Positions 27,579 to 41,900 of a stretch of DNA of 64,000 nucleotides are shown piece by piece. The stretch spans positions 28,314,020 to 28,378,019 of the forward strand of contig NC_035170.2 of the NCBI RefSeq assembly GCF_001659605.2. The letters are read 5' to 3'. Position 1 is the first letter of the stretch. Each line of letters opens with the position of its first letter. A model generated the notes under the pieces. That model was not told the DNA's origin, did not search any database, and saw nothing but the letters and a program-made list of their open reading frames with translations. Source of the DNA: Manihot esculenta (taxonomy: Eukaryota; Streptophyta; Magnoliopsida; Malpighiales; Euphorbiaceae). The translations under genes and the position numbers were made by a program.

Positions 27579-27630
<52 letters not shown>
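27575..27630. repeat. (AT)n microsatellite
   Basis: An almost pure AT dinucleotide run of about 50 bp, roughly 200 bp upstream of the TNL start codon. It is likely length-variable. Confidence 0.9.
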
Positions 27631-27631
<1 letters not shown>

Positions 27632-27960
27632 ATGACCGTGAACCCAGTCTGAGGTTGAATATGATAGGAGAGTCAGACTCAAAACCCATCAGAACCTACT
27701 ATATAAGCTGATCTATCAGCATATCACCCAACCCGCGGATTAAAGTAGATCGACCAAGAGTCCGAACTCATCATAGAGGAATCCAGCTCATCTAACATGA
27801 CGAGAGTAGGAGAGCAAGCCCAGTTATGCCGCTACCCTATCAACACGAGCGCTGAAAGAGAATTAAATGGCTGCGTGACGATAGCGGGTAGGCAGGTAGC
27901 CCGTACGTAAGTGAGTGATAGGTAGCACTGGAGCAACATAGCGGTTATGCATCACTAGAG
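27631..27960. repeat. GC-richer block of unknown origin, probable element fragment
   Basis: About 330 bp with composition clearly unlike the AT-rich surroundings, bordered by the AT microsatellite and by an A-run. It contains no reading frame of note and no LTR ends I recognise. A fragment of a retroelement is the simplest guess. Confidence 0.35.
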
Positions 27961-30028
27961 AAAAAAAAAAAGAAAAAAAAGAGGAAAACATGATCTATTC
28001 AAACTAAGTTTTTTCATACACATAGAAATTCTACTTCTTTTTCGATCTGAGATCATCGTATATATATTACCCGAGTATTTAATATGATTAAATTTTTTCT
28101 TTTAAGAAAATATTTATTTGAATCTGGTTTATCGTGAACTAAAATATTTTCAAAATATAAATGTAAATCCCTTAAAAAATAGATGTAATTTATTTTAATA
28201 TTTCTTAAATTCATAGCGGATCGAGTACATCTAAGAATTTTTCGTGACTTTAAACTCGAAAACTATTTAAAATGTAATGAGATAAGTCAATTTACCTTTC
28301 AGTAAAGATTTAGTTAATAATATAAATGCAATAAAGTGATATGTATACATATGATCACTTAGTGCAAAGTAGCTTTTCTTTTCAATGGCCATTATTATTC
28401 TATTGTATTTACATGTATATGTAATTAAGGTTTTTTTTAGGATAAATCAATATTAAGTGTTTTTGAATTTTTAAGAAATTAACTAATTCATATTTTTAAA
28501 ATCACTCAATTAAAACATAATTTATAAAATATAATTTTTTTAATCATTCATTAGAAAAATAGTTAATTGTCTTGAATATTTATATTATTTTTATGTATTA
28601 TTTAATCTCTATAATTTTAAATATTTTTATTTGATAATATTAAAACATATAAATTAGTTATTTAAAAATTTAATTTTATAAAATATATAAATTAGTTTTA
28701 ATAAAGTGATTCTAAAATAAAAATAAACTTATAAATTTGATAGTAATTCCCTCACTCTCGCCTAATTTTTTTTTTTAATTTTCAAGATTAAATATTTAAT
28801 TAAAAACATAATATAGATATGAAATAGAAATAATAAAAAAACACTTATATTAATAATTTAATTAATAAATATTTATTTCTGCCATTTGTGTTGGTAGAGT
28901 TTTTAATTTAGTCAATCAACGACAATCACACACCATTTGCTGATAATTTATTACTATGATCGAAGAAAACACTCATCAGTTTAAAAAAATAATAGAAAAT
29001 GTCAAAAAGGAAATCTATTGATCGAAAAAAATCAAAATTTTTCATCATTTAATTTAAATATTTAAAAATTAATTTTTGGTAATGATGGAGTTTTTAATTT
29101 ATCAATCAATAACAATCAAACTGCTTTTGATGATAATTTATCACTATATAATCATTCTATAAATAAGGATAAATTTAAAAATTTTAATTTGAATTATACT
29201 AATTTTTAAAAATTTATATTAAATTATTAAATAATTTTTTATGTAAATAAATATTATTCGAGTCAAATAAAAATAAAAATAAAAATAAAATATATAAATT
29301 TTTTGCGTGAGCAAACTACACTCCCCCAATTTAAATTTTAAAAGTTAAATATAATTACAACAAAACGAATATATTAACTTTTAGATATTTAATTTAAATT
29401 GAAATATTAAAAAATTTTAAATTTTCTAAATAAATTGGCCTAGATGGAAAAAAAAAAAGAAACTTTTTTAGATTTGTTTGATTTATTATATGACAAGTTG
29501 AGAATGAGAAATAAGAAATTTCAATTTACAATCTTAATGTTGAAGGTTCAACCATTGACATGGTAGCTAATTAGTTAACAAAAAGCTTTTTTAAAAATTT
29601 TTTTTCTTCCACTATGGTCTTTCCACCATGGTAAATTATTAATTAATTTTTTTTTTTAAAGTGAATGCAACTTCTTCCACCATGATCCTTTCAGTTTTTT
29701 ATTATTATTATTTTATTTTCAGAGAATGGAGAGTCAAATCTGATTCTCTCCCAATAATTATAATTGGTTACGTCTTAGCCTGTTTGTTTGTATTTTCCTT
29801 AGTGGGGTATGCATGCTTCTTCAAGTTTCCAACCCAACTGAAAATTATTATTACGTTTATAAATTTTTGAAAATTTATTAATTTATTTTTATTGTAAAGT
29901 TATTCAATTCAAATATTTATGTAAAATTAAACTTTTTAATTATATTGATTCGCACTCACATACTTAGATACGTACAGGTACGTACAGATCCCAATTTAGA
30001 TGGTACGTACAGATCCCAGCTTCTACTC
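27961..30028. other. AT-rich intergenic DNA, no gene seen
   Basis: No credible frame. A roughly 70-bp sequence around 28890-28965 (gagtttttaatttagtcaat, gataatttattactat) recurs in diverged form at about 29085-29155, a pair of direct repeats of unknown nature. The 69-codon frame at 29661 is low complexity. Confidence 0.45.
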
Positions 30029-30193
30029 CTCTAATCTTCAATCCCTAATTTCCATTTCAAAAAAAAATTATATTGATTGATTCATTTGCAGATTCGATTA
30101 TGGAAAGCCCCCTCTAATCTCCAATCCCTAATCTCCATTTCGAAAAAAATTATGTTGATCGATTCATTTGAAGATTCGATTATGGAAAGCCCT
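30029..30193. repeat. Two-copy 83-bp tandem duplication
   Basis: Units 30029-30111 and 30112-30193 both run from ctctaatct to tggaaagccc with a handful of substitutions. No coding potential. Confidence 0.8.
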
Positions 30194-31316
30194 TCAAAGT
30201 TTTAAAATAAATTAAATAAACCCATTAATATATATAAAAAAAAAATTATATCTTTTATTCTAGTTATGTCTCTCCATCTATGACTAATATCCTTTACCTC
30301 TTTTTTTTTTTTTTCTGTACCTACTCATCTCTTATTAAAATAATTAAAATCAGGTCAGATATGATCATAATTGAATTTGTGAAAACTGACTGCTATGAAG
30401 ATAATGGAGCATTATCAATGAATCCATGAGAAAAACTTTTTGAATTATTTCATACATACTGAATCATAAATACGTAAATACTGAATCGATCAAATGTTCA
30501 CCATGGAAGAATTTGAGAAAGATAATATTAATACCATTTTGATTCATATCAATTGACAAAGTATCTATGCAAATACTGACACTGGATATGTTATCATTAC
30601 TCTTTTGGGAAAAATATATATAAAAATTAACACATCCCCAAGAGATCACTACAGATGCTGACTAGGTATTGTAAACAACTCTATTACAGAGCAAATTTAT
30701 TATCCTCAGCAGACAAGAACCACCACTTAACTACCAGACTCAGCATTGATAACAAGACAAAATCATCTTCTCACAAATCCCACTTATGAATTCATAATCT
30801 TTCTATAATCAAAAGAAAATGCTACATGATGAGACTTTTGCCTTAACGATAGTGGACCAACTTATTTTAGCATGAAATGATAAATCTTAAAGAAATTAAA
30901 AAGCAGCTGCCTTTCCTCATTGGAAGACTTGAAACAATCTCTCCCTTGGCTTGTTAGGATTGTCTCTAAATAAGAATCTCCAAAATCAATGTGAAAACAA
31001 AGACTTATTCAGCAATCAAGTCATGTTGAAGTCAAGTCTTTCATTCTCTTTATTGAATTCAGCTCAAATCACCAAAAAACTTTAACCCTTTTCATATCAT
31101 CTTTTTTTTTTTTTTATAAATTTATTCATCATTTCTTTTATTATCTATTCTATTCTAACCACTAAAACTCTATTCAACTTTTTTATCCAACCAAACTTTC
31201 AAACAAATTTTTTGACTAATTCATGTGCACACACAACAATTCTACTTTACCATTAATATTGATATAAACAAAACTTCACTTTAATACCCACAATGCATCA
31301 AGATCCTTTGTAGTGA
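30194..31316. other. Spacer, perhaps partly 3'UTR of the bromodomain gene
   Basis: No gene is recognised. From about 30650 rightward the base composition is less extreme and would suit a long 3'UTR of the minus-strand bromodomain gene interrupted by the MITE at 31317, but no poly(A) site can be fixed. Confidence 0.35.
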
Positions 31317-31462
31317 CATTGGCCCTGTTCGGTAAGGTAATACTCAGTGTTTTGACCTAGTATCTTTTAACTTTTACCTAACCACTGCTAGAATAATTAC
31401 CTGCTACTAATACGGCTAACAACTACTAAAATAGCTAATATTACAGAACAGGGCCAATGTGA
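31314..31462. mobile_element. Small MITE with perfect CATTGGCCCTGTTC ends
   Basis: A 143-bp element (31317-31459) has exact inverted ends CATTGGCCCTGTTC / GAACAGGGCCAATG, bordered by a possible 3-bp duplication TGA. Size and a 3-bp TNA-type duplication suggest a Tourist/PIF-Harbinger-like MITE. It lies 20 bp downstream of the stop codon of the bromodomain gene and is probably transcribed within its 3'UTR. Confidence 0.65.
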
Positions 31463-31478
31463 AGTTATCAAAAAGTAC

Positions 31479-34400
31479 CTACTTCATCAAAGTTTCAACG
31501 GCAGCATGAATAGAACTTCTACGAGCAGAACCTTCACGCTGAACCAGTGAGTGAGGCCCACTCCAGACAGACTTATGGTTGTCAGGGAAGAGACTTCTGC
31601 AAAGACTGAGAAGCAAGGGATTTTCAGAATGGAACTTCTCAAACATTATAGCTTTCTTCCGTCTTTCTTGTGATTCCTGTAACCATGTAAAATTACGGAC
31701 TCAATAAACCAAACAAAAGACCTGACATCATAGTAATATAACACGAGCATTTTCTTTTCACGAGAAATTATGTTATGCCTGCTGTAAAGTTATCAATTTT
31801 GGCTAATATTTTTAATTTTATCATTTTACCCTTGACTTTTATGATTGATTTCAATTTAAGTAACCTTGTTAATAGGTCTCCAAAGGTGTGTGTGCCCCTT
31901 CATATGTAGAATGATGACATGAATGAGTTAATATTACTTTATTGATAAAATACCTAATGACTAAAAATCCACCCACCCACTTGCCAGGCTTCCTAGTCAC
32001 CATATGCTAAGCAAGCTTACTTTACAAGCCCACACACAAATATCACATAAAATTTATCAAGTTAATTACCATATCCTTATTATGCTGAACTTTTGGAGTT
32101 TCTTCCTCATGCTGCCCCATTGCATGTCCCTTCACATTATGCTTTTGGCCCTCTGCACCGGCATTCCCTGCTAATCCAGGCTGTTGATTAGGCTCCTCTC
32201 CTGATCTATCAGCAAACTCTGGTGTCTCAACCTTCCCAGTCTTTTTAATTTCTATCTCATTCTCTACCTCTTCGTCCTCCTCTTCCTCATCGTCGTCGTC
32301 GTCTTCCTCTGCCTCCTCATGCTTCTCCTTGATAGAACTGTTCTGCTGCTCAGTATCCTCAATTTTCACTCCCTGTCCCTTTCCTTCCACCTCAGCATCT
32401 GCATCTGGATCTAATGATTCATCCATATTTGAAGATGAATCTTCACCTCCAGGGCTTTCTACAAGTGAAGATTCCTTCAAGAAGAGAGAGAGAGAGAGAA
32501 AACAAGTATTATTTTCTTAATTTTTTGTCTTATTCTTCTTATAAGCAAAGAAAGAATAGTACAATGGGAACCAAGTTGGTGCCAACCTTAACATATTTGG
32601 AAAATTATTAACAAACAAAAATCAAAGAAACACATTATAGCTATACTTCTTGTTCAAAGGCAAAGATCCCAGCAGTAGTTATTGGGATGAGACTCCATCC
32701 TCTTCTTTCCCCCCCTATGTGGTGATATGACAAACCTATTCTATTATAGAAAGGGGACTACAATCAATTAGAATGAACCTCAAGACTCGAGCACACTTTT
32801 AAACATTTATGCTTCTAGTTGGTCAACATGTATATTTCACAATTTAAAGGAACAGTCGATACCATTAAGCAGATCCTCCAGCTAATCACTCCACTAATTA
32901 ATTTGGCTTACAATACACTCGAACAAACGCGCATAGATTCCTTTATTTCCTTCTAATTCCATATTCATACAAAACAGGAAGTGTACTACTGACATTTACT
33001 GCATTAGCAAATGGGCATTATTGTCTTTCAGTTGAAACACGACAACAATTATCTTGGGGACAAATTAACAGAGAAATCAGTATGCAATATTTATCACATT
33101 CAATCAACATATTAAAATGTAAATAATCATGTGCATGCATGTATATGTATAATTTACATGAACAATTTACAAGTAAAATTCTGCAGAAAATGATTAGTAT
33201 GATTAAATTAGCTGGTTTTCCACTATACTGTAATTTTTTCCTATGTTAACTACTAAGAACAAAAAAGGGTGCACATTAAGATTCCACCAGCAAGCAACCA
33301 ACACATATCAAGTATGCAACTATCAGATACTTCTGTCAAAATCAAAAAGATATATTTCAAAATCTCAGTAAATTTAAGAAATATTGGCATGTAACCAAGA
33401 TCTTGTCAAACTAAATATGGTTACAAACCACGTATTATCAAACTAACTTAAGATCTACTTGATCCATGGAAGTTTTTATATAGTTATCATTCGTTAGTAG
33501 CAAAATATAGATGCACCTCTTGCTTTAACTCCTGAGCAAGTTTGTTATCAGCACCTCCAGTCTGACCTTTAGCAAGTCGAGCATTCTCCTCACGCTCTCG
33601 TCTCCGACGCTTTAAAACACAAATGGCGCATAGGCAATCAAGTTTATGGCGCCTTCTGCAAATTAGAAGTAGCTATCTTACTTAAAGCTAAGAAAGATTA
33701 TGATCATCCAATCTTGTGCAATCTATGACATAGGGTATTCTAACATGTGAGAACAAAGCAAAAGCAGGGCATGCAGTTTGTTTGATGCATACATTATATT
33801 TTATCCAAGTTTCTTCTTAACAACAGTTAGCAACTGGACTAAACTGAATAAATATGCAACTACAAGATTAAGTGATTCAAAATATCTCAAGAACCACAAA
33901 CAAAGGGATGGGGAAAAGGAACGATAAAACAATTTTCCTCAGCAAATTGTATGACCATTCACTATTTCCTGCTAGATTTATTTGCTGCTAACGTAGATTT
34001 GTCAAATAACATACATGAGACGACTAAAAATTGGATATTCAGATTCCAGGAATTACCATTTCAAGAATTCACAAAATACATCTAGAGCATTGGAGTATGC
34101 ACACTATGCATTAACAGAAAAAGAATTAACCAGTAGAGAGACATACCCATGACGCTTTTTCGTCTTCTGTTTAGACTGACCACTTTTACCATGTCCCTGA
34201 CTTGATGCTCCAATGTCCTCCCCTTGAGGACCTTCAGCACCTGGCACAATGAAAGTGAATAATGCTCAGGCTGCCATGGTAAAATGAAGCCAAACAGCCT
34301 TAAACCCAATGGAGCAAGCATGTTCCAATTTAAACAACAGGAAGCTAAAAAACAAGTTCCTAACAATCTACAGAGACAAATTGCCTTACATACAAATTGA

Positions 34401-36600
34401 TAAAGGATCATAATGAATCAGAGATGACTTATGATGTTTAGGAACGAAAGAATTTATGACAGCAACCATACATTCTATCTTTCATAGCAAATACGATTTG
34501 GCACTAAGAACCTATATGGCAACGGTTCATCCGACTTATAGCCACATATATTTCAGGAAATGAATGCCCCGCCACATTAGTTGTTTCTTGACATATTTTG
34601 GCCCCAATAACTCCTGCTTAAGATCCATGTAAGCAAGATAATGATATGGAGGATATAATGGTGCATCAATAATTAAAATTTCACCTCAATTGATAAAATT
34701 AGAAGTACTGATATATTGCCAAAACCACTGAAACTCATTTTTTGCCCTTTTCATCAAGGCCTCAAAACTAGCTATTCCTCCATTTTTTTAGTTGTGATTC
34801 ATAACAATAAGAAACAATAAATAAAAAAAATAAAAAGATCCCATGGCTGCAATGTTTCTGTCATGCCAACTAACAAAAAGTTAGATTACTGTTAAAATGA
34901 TAAAAATAATCTGTTCATTTAGCTTTTTCTTTTGGCTCTTACAAACAGAAGGGGAAAAAAAGAAAGGCATGTTTTTAAATGAGTCTTAGCACAAAAAAAT
35001 AATTTGACTCAAATAATACAACCATAAAACACATACCACTGGAACCTCTTGATTGTTCAGTGAATAAACCAGCTGCAGTCCAATACTTCATAAAATTCTT
35101 TTTCACCCTTCTCATGAGGTCCAATATATAGTCACCCTTATTGTTATACTTGTAACAATTGTCCCAAATGTATTGAACATCTTTATAGACATCCTCTGAG
35201 TTCATATATTTATCACCTTTTTCAAGATTTCTGCATATTGTTCCAAAGTCCATTGGTGTATCAATGATGTCAAAATAATCCTGGTTAAATGTACCAACAA
35301 AAAAAAAATTATTCTATGTGAAGAAATAAACATCTCAAGCAGTCTGGCATAAAATATAGGACTATTATCAGAAAAAGAACGGAAAAAAAAAAACTAGTAC
35401 TACCACATTTTCTGTTCAGTCAGCATAAAGAAATACTGAATGTTCAAAGATGGATATTTTTTCTCTTGTTATATAGAGGTGGAGATTGACATGACAATGA
35501 AGAAGACAGATGAGATTCCTATGTTTTACATGAGGGTGGTCCTTACATAGAGAGAAATGCAGAGAATAATAATAAGCCAGCAAGCATAAATGAGAGTCCT
35601 AAGAATTTATGATACATACACTCAAAGACAAGTAAAGGTCAATGCCAAATTAATTGCAAAGCTTTACTGATCTTGGCAATGAAATATAATATTCAAACAC
35701 AAAGCTTGCAAAGTGATGGACAAGGGAAAAAAGGTACTAAAGTATTATGCTATAAGGACCATAAAACATAATGTCATCAAGCATCCCAAACAACAAGTAT
35801 TTCCACTTACAGGTATTCCTAAAGCTTCAGGATTGACAGGAACATTGAAGGGTTCAGCTGCATCCATTTTCATTACCTTCTTAATCACCTGCAAGGATAA
35901 ATATAACAATAATAAGTACTCCAAACTCGACAATATGCAGTCAAGAAACACAAAGGAATCCCAATTGAAACTTCTTACTCACCAACAAGGCAGAATCTAA
36001 CTCTTGTTTGCTATATTGATATTCTTGATGAGGTGTCTTTGGTTCCTTTTGTTGTAAACTCTCATCCTGTGCCATTCCAGTGCTACTCTTCTCGACATTC
36101 AATCCGCCCAGCACTTTTGACGGCTTAATCTTGATACTGCCAGGTTTCTTTGACACATGTCCAGGAACACCAGTTTTAATTTCGGACAGGGAGTTGCCAG
36201 TATCTTCCATTTTATCACCAACCACACCTTGTTTCTCCAAACCCAGTTGGGGGCTACTCTTATCAGTATCGCTCGGTGATTCTAACACCTTTGAAGTCTT
36301 GAGCTTAACCTTAACACGCCCAACTGACTTTCCTGCAGTCTTGTCAATTGAACCATCAGGGTTGATACTAGCAAGATTCAGTGGCTGGTCTGTACCAGTG
36401 GAAGAAGGTGTATCAATCTCCATTCCAGATTCATATTCTTCATTATTATGACTGTCAACATTGTTATTATTATCATCGTCCTCATCTGCAGCAGAATTAT
36501 CTTCCCCATCCAAACTAACTAAATTTACAACTGCCTCAGTTGTGGCAGGCACAGGAGGGCCCTTTTGCTTGCCTTTCTTGTTCCCTCTCTTTCGTTTCAT
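31479..36600 (-). CDS. Bromodomain protein, tandem copy 1 (591 aa)
   Basis: Predicted nuclear acetyl-lysine reader. Seven coding exons join in phase: 36600-35983, 35888-35811, 35280-35037, 34240-34147, 33655-33517, 32474-32070 and 31676-31479. The N terminus is basic (MKRKRGNKKGKQKG), then acidic/Asn-rich, with two SIKIKPSKVL/VKVKLKTSKVL-like repeats. The bromodomain (about 200-310) has PMDFGTI, an NxxxYN-type acetyl-lysine Asn in NCYKYNNKGDYI and a final VKKNFMKYW. Next comes a Cys/basic segment (KLDCLCAICVLKRRRRERE, about 350), a long Asp/Glu tract (about 430-460) and a conserved-looking tail (AIMFEKFHSENPLLLSL). A 5'UTR intron (donor at 36926) precedes the start. It is related to plant single-bromodomain proteins associated with chromatin remodelling; the exact orthologue is not determined. 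Confidence 0.85.
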
Positions 36601-37010
36601 ATTCTACCTTATACAGAATTCCAAAACAAAATAATCATAAATCCACAATTCAACACATTTTCAGAATATCCCAATAAGTTGCAATTAATTTCCAAGCTCA
36701 TTGCTTTACATTGAAAAGAAAAAATGAAAAATAATACACTGGGTATAAAATTTTTGAAATTTTGTCGTTGAATTATCGAAAATATGAAGCTTCAAAGAAA
36801 ATTACAAGCAAAATCCCAAGACAGATAGCACAAGGTACACTTCAAGTCTTCCCTAGCAAGCAAACCCTAGAATTAACCCTGACAAAAAGCAAAAGCGTAA
36901 ATTAACAGATGATAAATAGCACATACCTTCTTCCAGTTGAAGGAGAAATTCGAGCTAATAATTGATTCGGAGGATATACAGACAGATAGAGAGCTCTGTT
37001 AGGGAGGTTT
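36601..37010 (-). other. 5'UTR intron and leader of bromodomain copy 1
   Basis: On the minus strand a donor (GAAG|GTATGT, exon end 36927) and an acceptor just before the ATG (TATAAG|GTAGAAT) define a leader intron of about 320 bp. Copy 2 has a matching leader intron, supporting common descent. Confidence 0.6.
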
Positions 37011-38590
37011 AAGGTTTTACAATTTTGCGAGGCTTTGAGCATTCAATTCAATTAAGAACATTTTTATTTTAAAAAGGACTTAATCAGCGAAAGCGGTGTC
37101 GTTTAATAGTAACTGAATTTTATTTATTTAAAAAAATGCTTTTATAAGTTCGTTACTATGAATTATTTAATGAATTTGCCCTAAATTTCCTTTTTTTTTA
37201 TGTAGATGTAATTATTATGAATTTGACTTTTTACGGTTATTTAAAATAAAATTTTTTATAAAATTTTAATTGAAATTGAATTTTTTAAATTATTTTATTT
37301 AAAATAAACAAAAATAATTAAAATTTCATCATATATAAAAATAAAATTATAAATAATTTTATAATAATTTATTAAAAAATTTTATAAAATCATTTATATT
37401 AAATGAAGATAAAATAAATTAATACTTTCCAATTAAATATTTATATATAAATTTATAAGCTCATTATACATTTCTATACAAAGAAATTAAATTTGAGGGT
37501 ATTTGACTCCGATTGCTTTTTTTTAAAAAAAAAATTTAAAACTTACAAGCTACTTATAAATTAATAAAAATAAATAAATGATTTGGTATTATTTTTTATA
37601 TTATTTAAAAAATTAATATAAATTCAAAACAAGTAAAGAGTTATATCACTTTCTTGTAATTTTTATTTATTTATTTATTAATGATGTTATTTTATACATA
37701 TGGATATTTTTTTTACTATAATTCTATTTATTCTTAAAATTTTTTAAGAAAATAACTAGGCGATCATTAGTAAAAATTGAATTCAGTTGATTATTATAAA
37801 TTTATTAAATTGTGTAATAATTATTTTATTATTAGAATAAAATAAGTAGTTAATTTGTTAAATTTTTATATTTAATTATTTATTGATATATTTGTATCGC
37901 TAAAATTATCTTATTATGATATTTTTGTATGATAATGTAATTTTTTTTTTATAAAAGTAAGAAGTCCGCTCTTTTATCTTGATGAATACGTAAGAGTTTG
38001 GCTCACTTGAATTGAAAAAAGTTTAAACCGTACCGCACAGTTCCAACCTTAGGTTTCCAATTTATTTCTTTTGAAAAAGCACAAGGCGTCGTATAAACCC
38101 AGTTTACAGTAACTCATTCGATTATTATTTTCTCAAATAAATTACATTTATATAAATTTAATATATAATTAAATGAATTTTATAAATTAATAAAATAAAT
38201 TAACATATATAATAAATATAATATTATATTATAAATAAATTAAAATAATTAATATAATTTTTATAATTATATTTATATAAATTTAATATATAATTAAATT
38301 AATATAATAAAATATAAAAATTAAATAAATATAATTCAAATTAATTACTACTGCACTTGAACATTTATAATTGTTTTTTAATTAATAGTTTACTGTACAG
38401 TAAACAAAAAATAATGAAGTAAACAAAATATAATGAATCAGACATCGGTTCTATCGCATTTTATAAATGTGATAGAATTTTGTTTTTTTATTTATTTTTT
38501 AAAAAAATTAGACCCAGAACTTTGCCTTCATCCAGAAAATTTTTTTCTGGAACTAAGATTTTAGAATTTTTTTTTTTTTAAATCTTGAAA
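37011..38590. other. AT-rich intergenic DNA between the two bromodomain genes
   Basis: No gene seen. Small hairpins occur near 38390-38400 (tactgtacagta) and 38450-38480 (ttctatcgca/tgtgatagaa), but no delimited element. Confidence 0.5.
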
Positions 38591-38992
38591 CAGTAAAAAG
38601 CTCCTTCAATTACACACACTGCCCATCAGAATTACAAAAGCATCATCTGAACAACTAATAAGCCAAAAGCGAAAAATCTCTGCAGGTTCCTTTTATAATT
38701 CTCATTGTCATTTTCATCTATGCATCAACATAAAGAATACCAACCATGATCAGCAATCACTCCAAAACCAAATAATATAGAACTCTGATTACAAGCAACA
38801 AAATTCATGATTATGAACAATTCATGCATAAATACATAAAGCTTGTGTAGCAGTTGGCATTATGTGTCCAATCCAAAAAGGCAGGTTCAATCCATCAAGC
38901 CTAACAATAATATCCTGTGCCAACAGAAGGGGAGAGATGTTCCAAAACATAAATTGAGCAAGTACTGTGAGCATCATGCGTCTCTGTAGTCT

Positions 38993-41900
38993 CTAGTCAA
39001 CCTGCATGTAAGGCAGGAATATAACAAAAAGTTAAAAAATTTATTTATTGTAGTCTCAATAGAGGTCAATGATCATAATCAGCACATATTCCAAATTAAA
39101 AGTTTATGTAAGGTGCTGCAGTAGGACAGCAAAACCAGCCAACTTCTCATCAGATGGAAGGACAAATCGGGCAAATAGGAGACCCATTATAATAAGATAA
39201 AGGTGTTCTTTAACAAAGTCAGGAAGTGGTTTAAGAGCATCCAACTCACTCCCACCTGGATATTTACTTTTTATTGATATACCCTTTCATTAACGCAATT
39301 CCTTTCTCTCATTTATAGGTTACACTATCCCCTCAATAAATGGTGAAGCAAGTATCTAACACAATCATCTTCTACTCTAGACTCAACCCCTGTGTGTGCC
39401 AGTACTCTGCATAGGACAAATTGAATAGGATAAACGTCAATCAAGCACTAAGATTATGTTTATTATGAACACATGGAATAGTCATAAACGCTAGCATTGT
39501 GGAATTAAATCCACTTTTTCCCTAAACTTGAGGCAATGTCCAATTTTGCCCAAAAAATTAAGTTTTTAGTCCAATTTACTGAAACCCTTTGATTTAGGAT
39601 CAAACTAGCGCATCTTTGACAACAACAACAAAAAAAAAGGATGAGAAATAATGATTTCCAAATTTTTAATAATAAAATATTAATTTTATATTTTTAATAT
39701 TACAAAAAAATATTTTTAATATTTAAAATATAAAATTAATATTTTATCATAAAAGTTGAAAAATTATTATTTTCACCTTTTTTGCTAAAAGTGGGCTAAT
39801 TTGATGCTTGATCAAAAGGTTTAGGTAACTGGCTAAAAACTTAAATTTAGGCAAAATTGGATATTGCCTCAAAGTTTAGAGGCAAAAATGACATTTCTTC
39901 CATATAATTGTGGACCCATAGAATATTTAAGAGCAAATTATTTTAAAAGTTGAGGTTATGGTATGGCCTAATACTCATTCCCTATTTAAAATTAGCTATT
40001 ACTATAAATGATGAAATGTTGATATTTGTGAATAACTTTACAACATCCACATGGTTTAGCCATCCATCCCCAACCCACTAAAAATGGGTAGACATTTTTA
40101 ATCTAGTCAACCATGAATTCAAAGTTCATAACTACTCCATGCCCTCTTTGACAAAAATAAAATAAAATAACTAAAGTGTGCATGGACATTGAAAAAGAAA
40201 CCCTACAGAGGAAAAGTGTCATCACCTCATCAGATTGAACTGCATGACTTGATGAATGTGCTTGTGGCAGTAAATCTTTAGGAGCATTTTTAGGAAACTA
40301 TCAGAAATGAAGAGTAATGTCATGCAATGCAAAATGCTATATACTCTACAATTTAATTCAACAATACCCATAGATACCTGTTTTGAACCCAAAGCACCCA
40401 TCTTGTCAATCAGATTCTCCATATTTGAAGTCATCTTAACTATCTGTGCTTCAAGGGATGCATACTTTTGCTCCATTGCCTCCATTTTGTTTAACATCTT
40501 GCTTACCTCCTCATTAGCTGATCTTTTGGCCTCCAAACCCATCCTCATAAGACTATAAGGGCTAGGTTTTTGGCCCCAGACATCAGCAGGACTGGGACCC
40601 AACCCGACCAAGTGCATATGGCTACCTTTTCCTTTTCCCATAACTTGGCCGTAGGTGTCATCATAGTCATCACTGCCATGTGAAGTCCGCTGCTTCTGAG
40701 CTTCTAGTTTACGGAGTTTTGTCTGCAAGGAAGATTCGAGTATTCAGTTTATAAGGTTTAAGTACTGCACAAAGGAAATTATGTGGAATAACAACATGAG
40801 TAATAAGTGCGCAGCCTAGTTAATTGAAACATACTATTGCTTCTGCTGCTACTTTGTCCACAGGTCGTCCATCCTTACGTGTACGGGTTAGGATGTATAA
40901 CTCTCCTCTAGTAAGTTCCTTTCCATCAGCCCTCTTTGCAAGCTATCATCACATAAGCAACAATAAATTTGCATGTCTTTTATATACTATGTGCAAATAC
41001 AAGTTCCAAAAAGTTTGGATTACCTCTTCCTCGCGTATCCTTGCAAAGCTCTTTGTACCTGCAGCATGGGCACTCTTCTGCTTTGCACGGTTAGCCTTAT
41101 TTCTAGCACAACGCAACTGTAATGCCATAGGTAAGTTTGAAAATATGAGTATCCACACGATATACAAATAATAACTTGTAAACTGCCATAGCCATAGCTA
41201 GCACATACCTGCACCTCTTCAGAGTTCCAATGCAATACAAGGGCTGCCCATTGATCAGGAAGGACTCTTTTGTTACAGTCCTTCAAACGTTCCTCATCAG
41301 TTGTATGAGGGTTATAATGGTCAGCCTTTAATCTTGCTTTCCAGTTCCTCCATTTTGATGCAAGGGACTTCATAACCCAAGTTTTGCCCGTGGGGTCAAT
41401 ATCAAACTTCATCTGCATCACAAACAAGAAAGGAATCAGTCAAGAAACAATAAAGTTAAAAAATATTTGAAAGAACAAAATCAAGAAGATAAAGGAGATT
41501 TTCTTTTGTCCCTTTCAATATCAACCCTCCCAGGCTCCCACCCTATCGCTTTACCACTAAGAAGAGAATGTGATTTCTTGATACCTGCACAAGCTGCCAC
41601 ATATCCTCTTTGTTTGCATCTGGTATTCTTGACCAGTCCAGAAAATTAAGTGGCGCCATCTTACCATTTCGTGCTATGATGCCCAAGAAGGAAGATAGCT
41701 TTGATGCTTCAGCACCAACAGGTTGTCCCAGCATGTTGATAGGGACAAGTATTCGCTCACCCTCAGGCAAGTCAAACATGAAATGGCATTGAGTGGGACC
41801 TCGACCGCTCTTCTTTCTCTTAAGTGTGGTGTTTTGGGACCTAGGAGGGTGGTTGCGGCTCCCAGGGCCCGACACTGATGGGATTTCAGAGTATCTCTTC

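Noticed and set aside
32290..32611. Plus-strand frames opposite the bromodomain gene
   Set aside because: They are antisense shadows of the Asp/Glu-rich exon.
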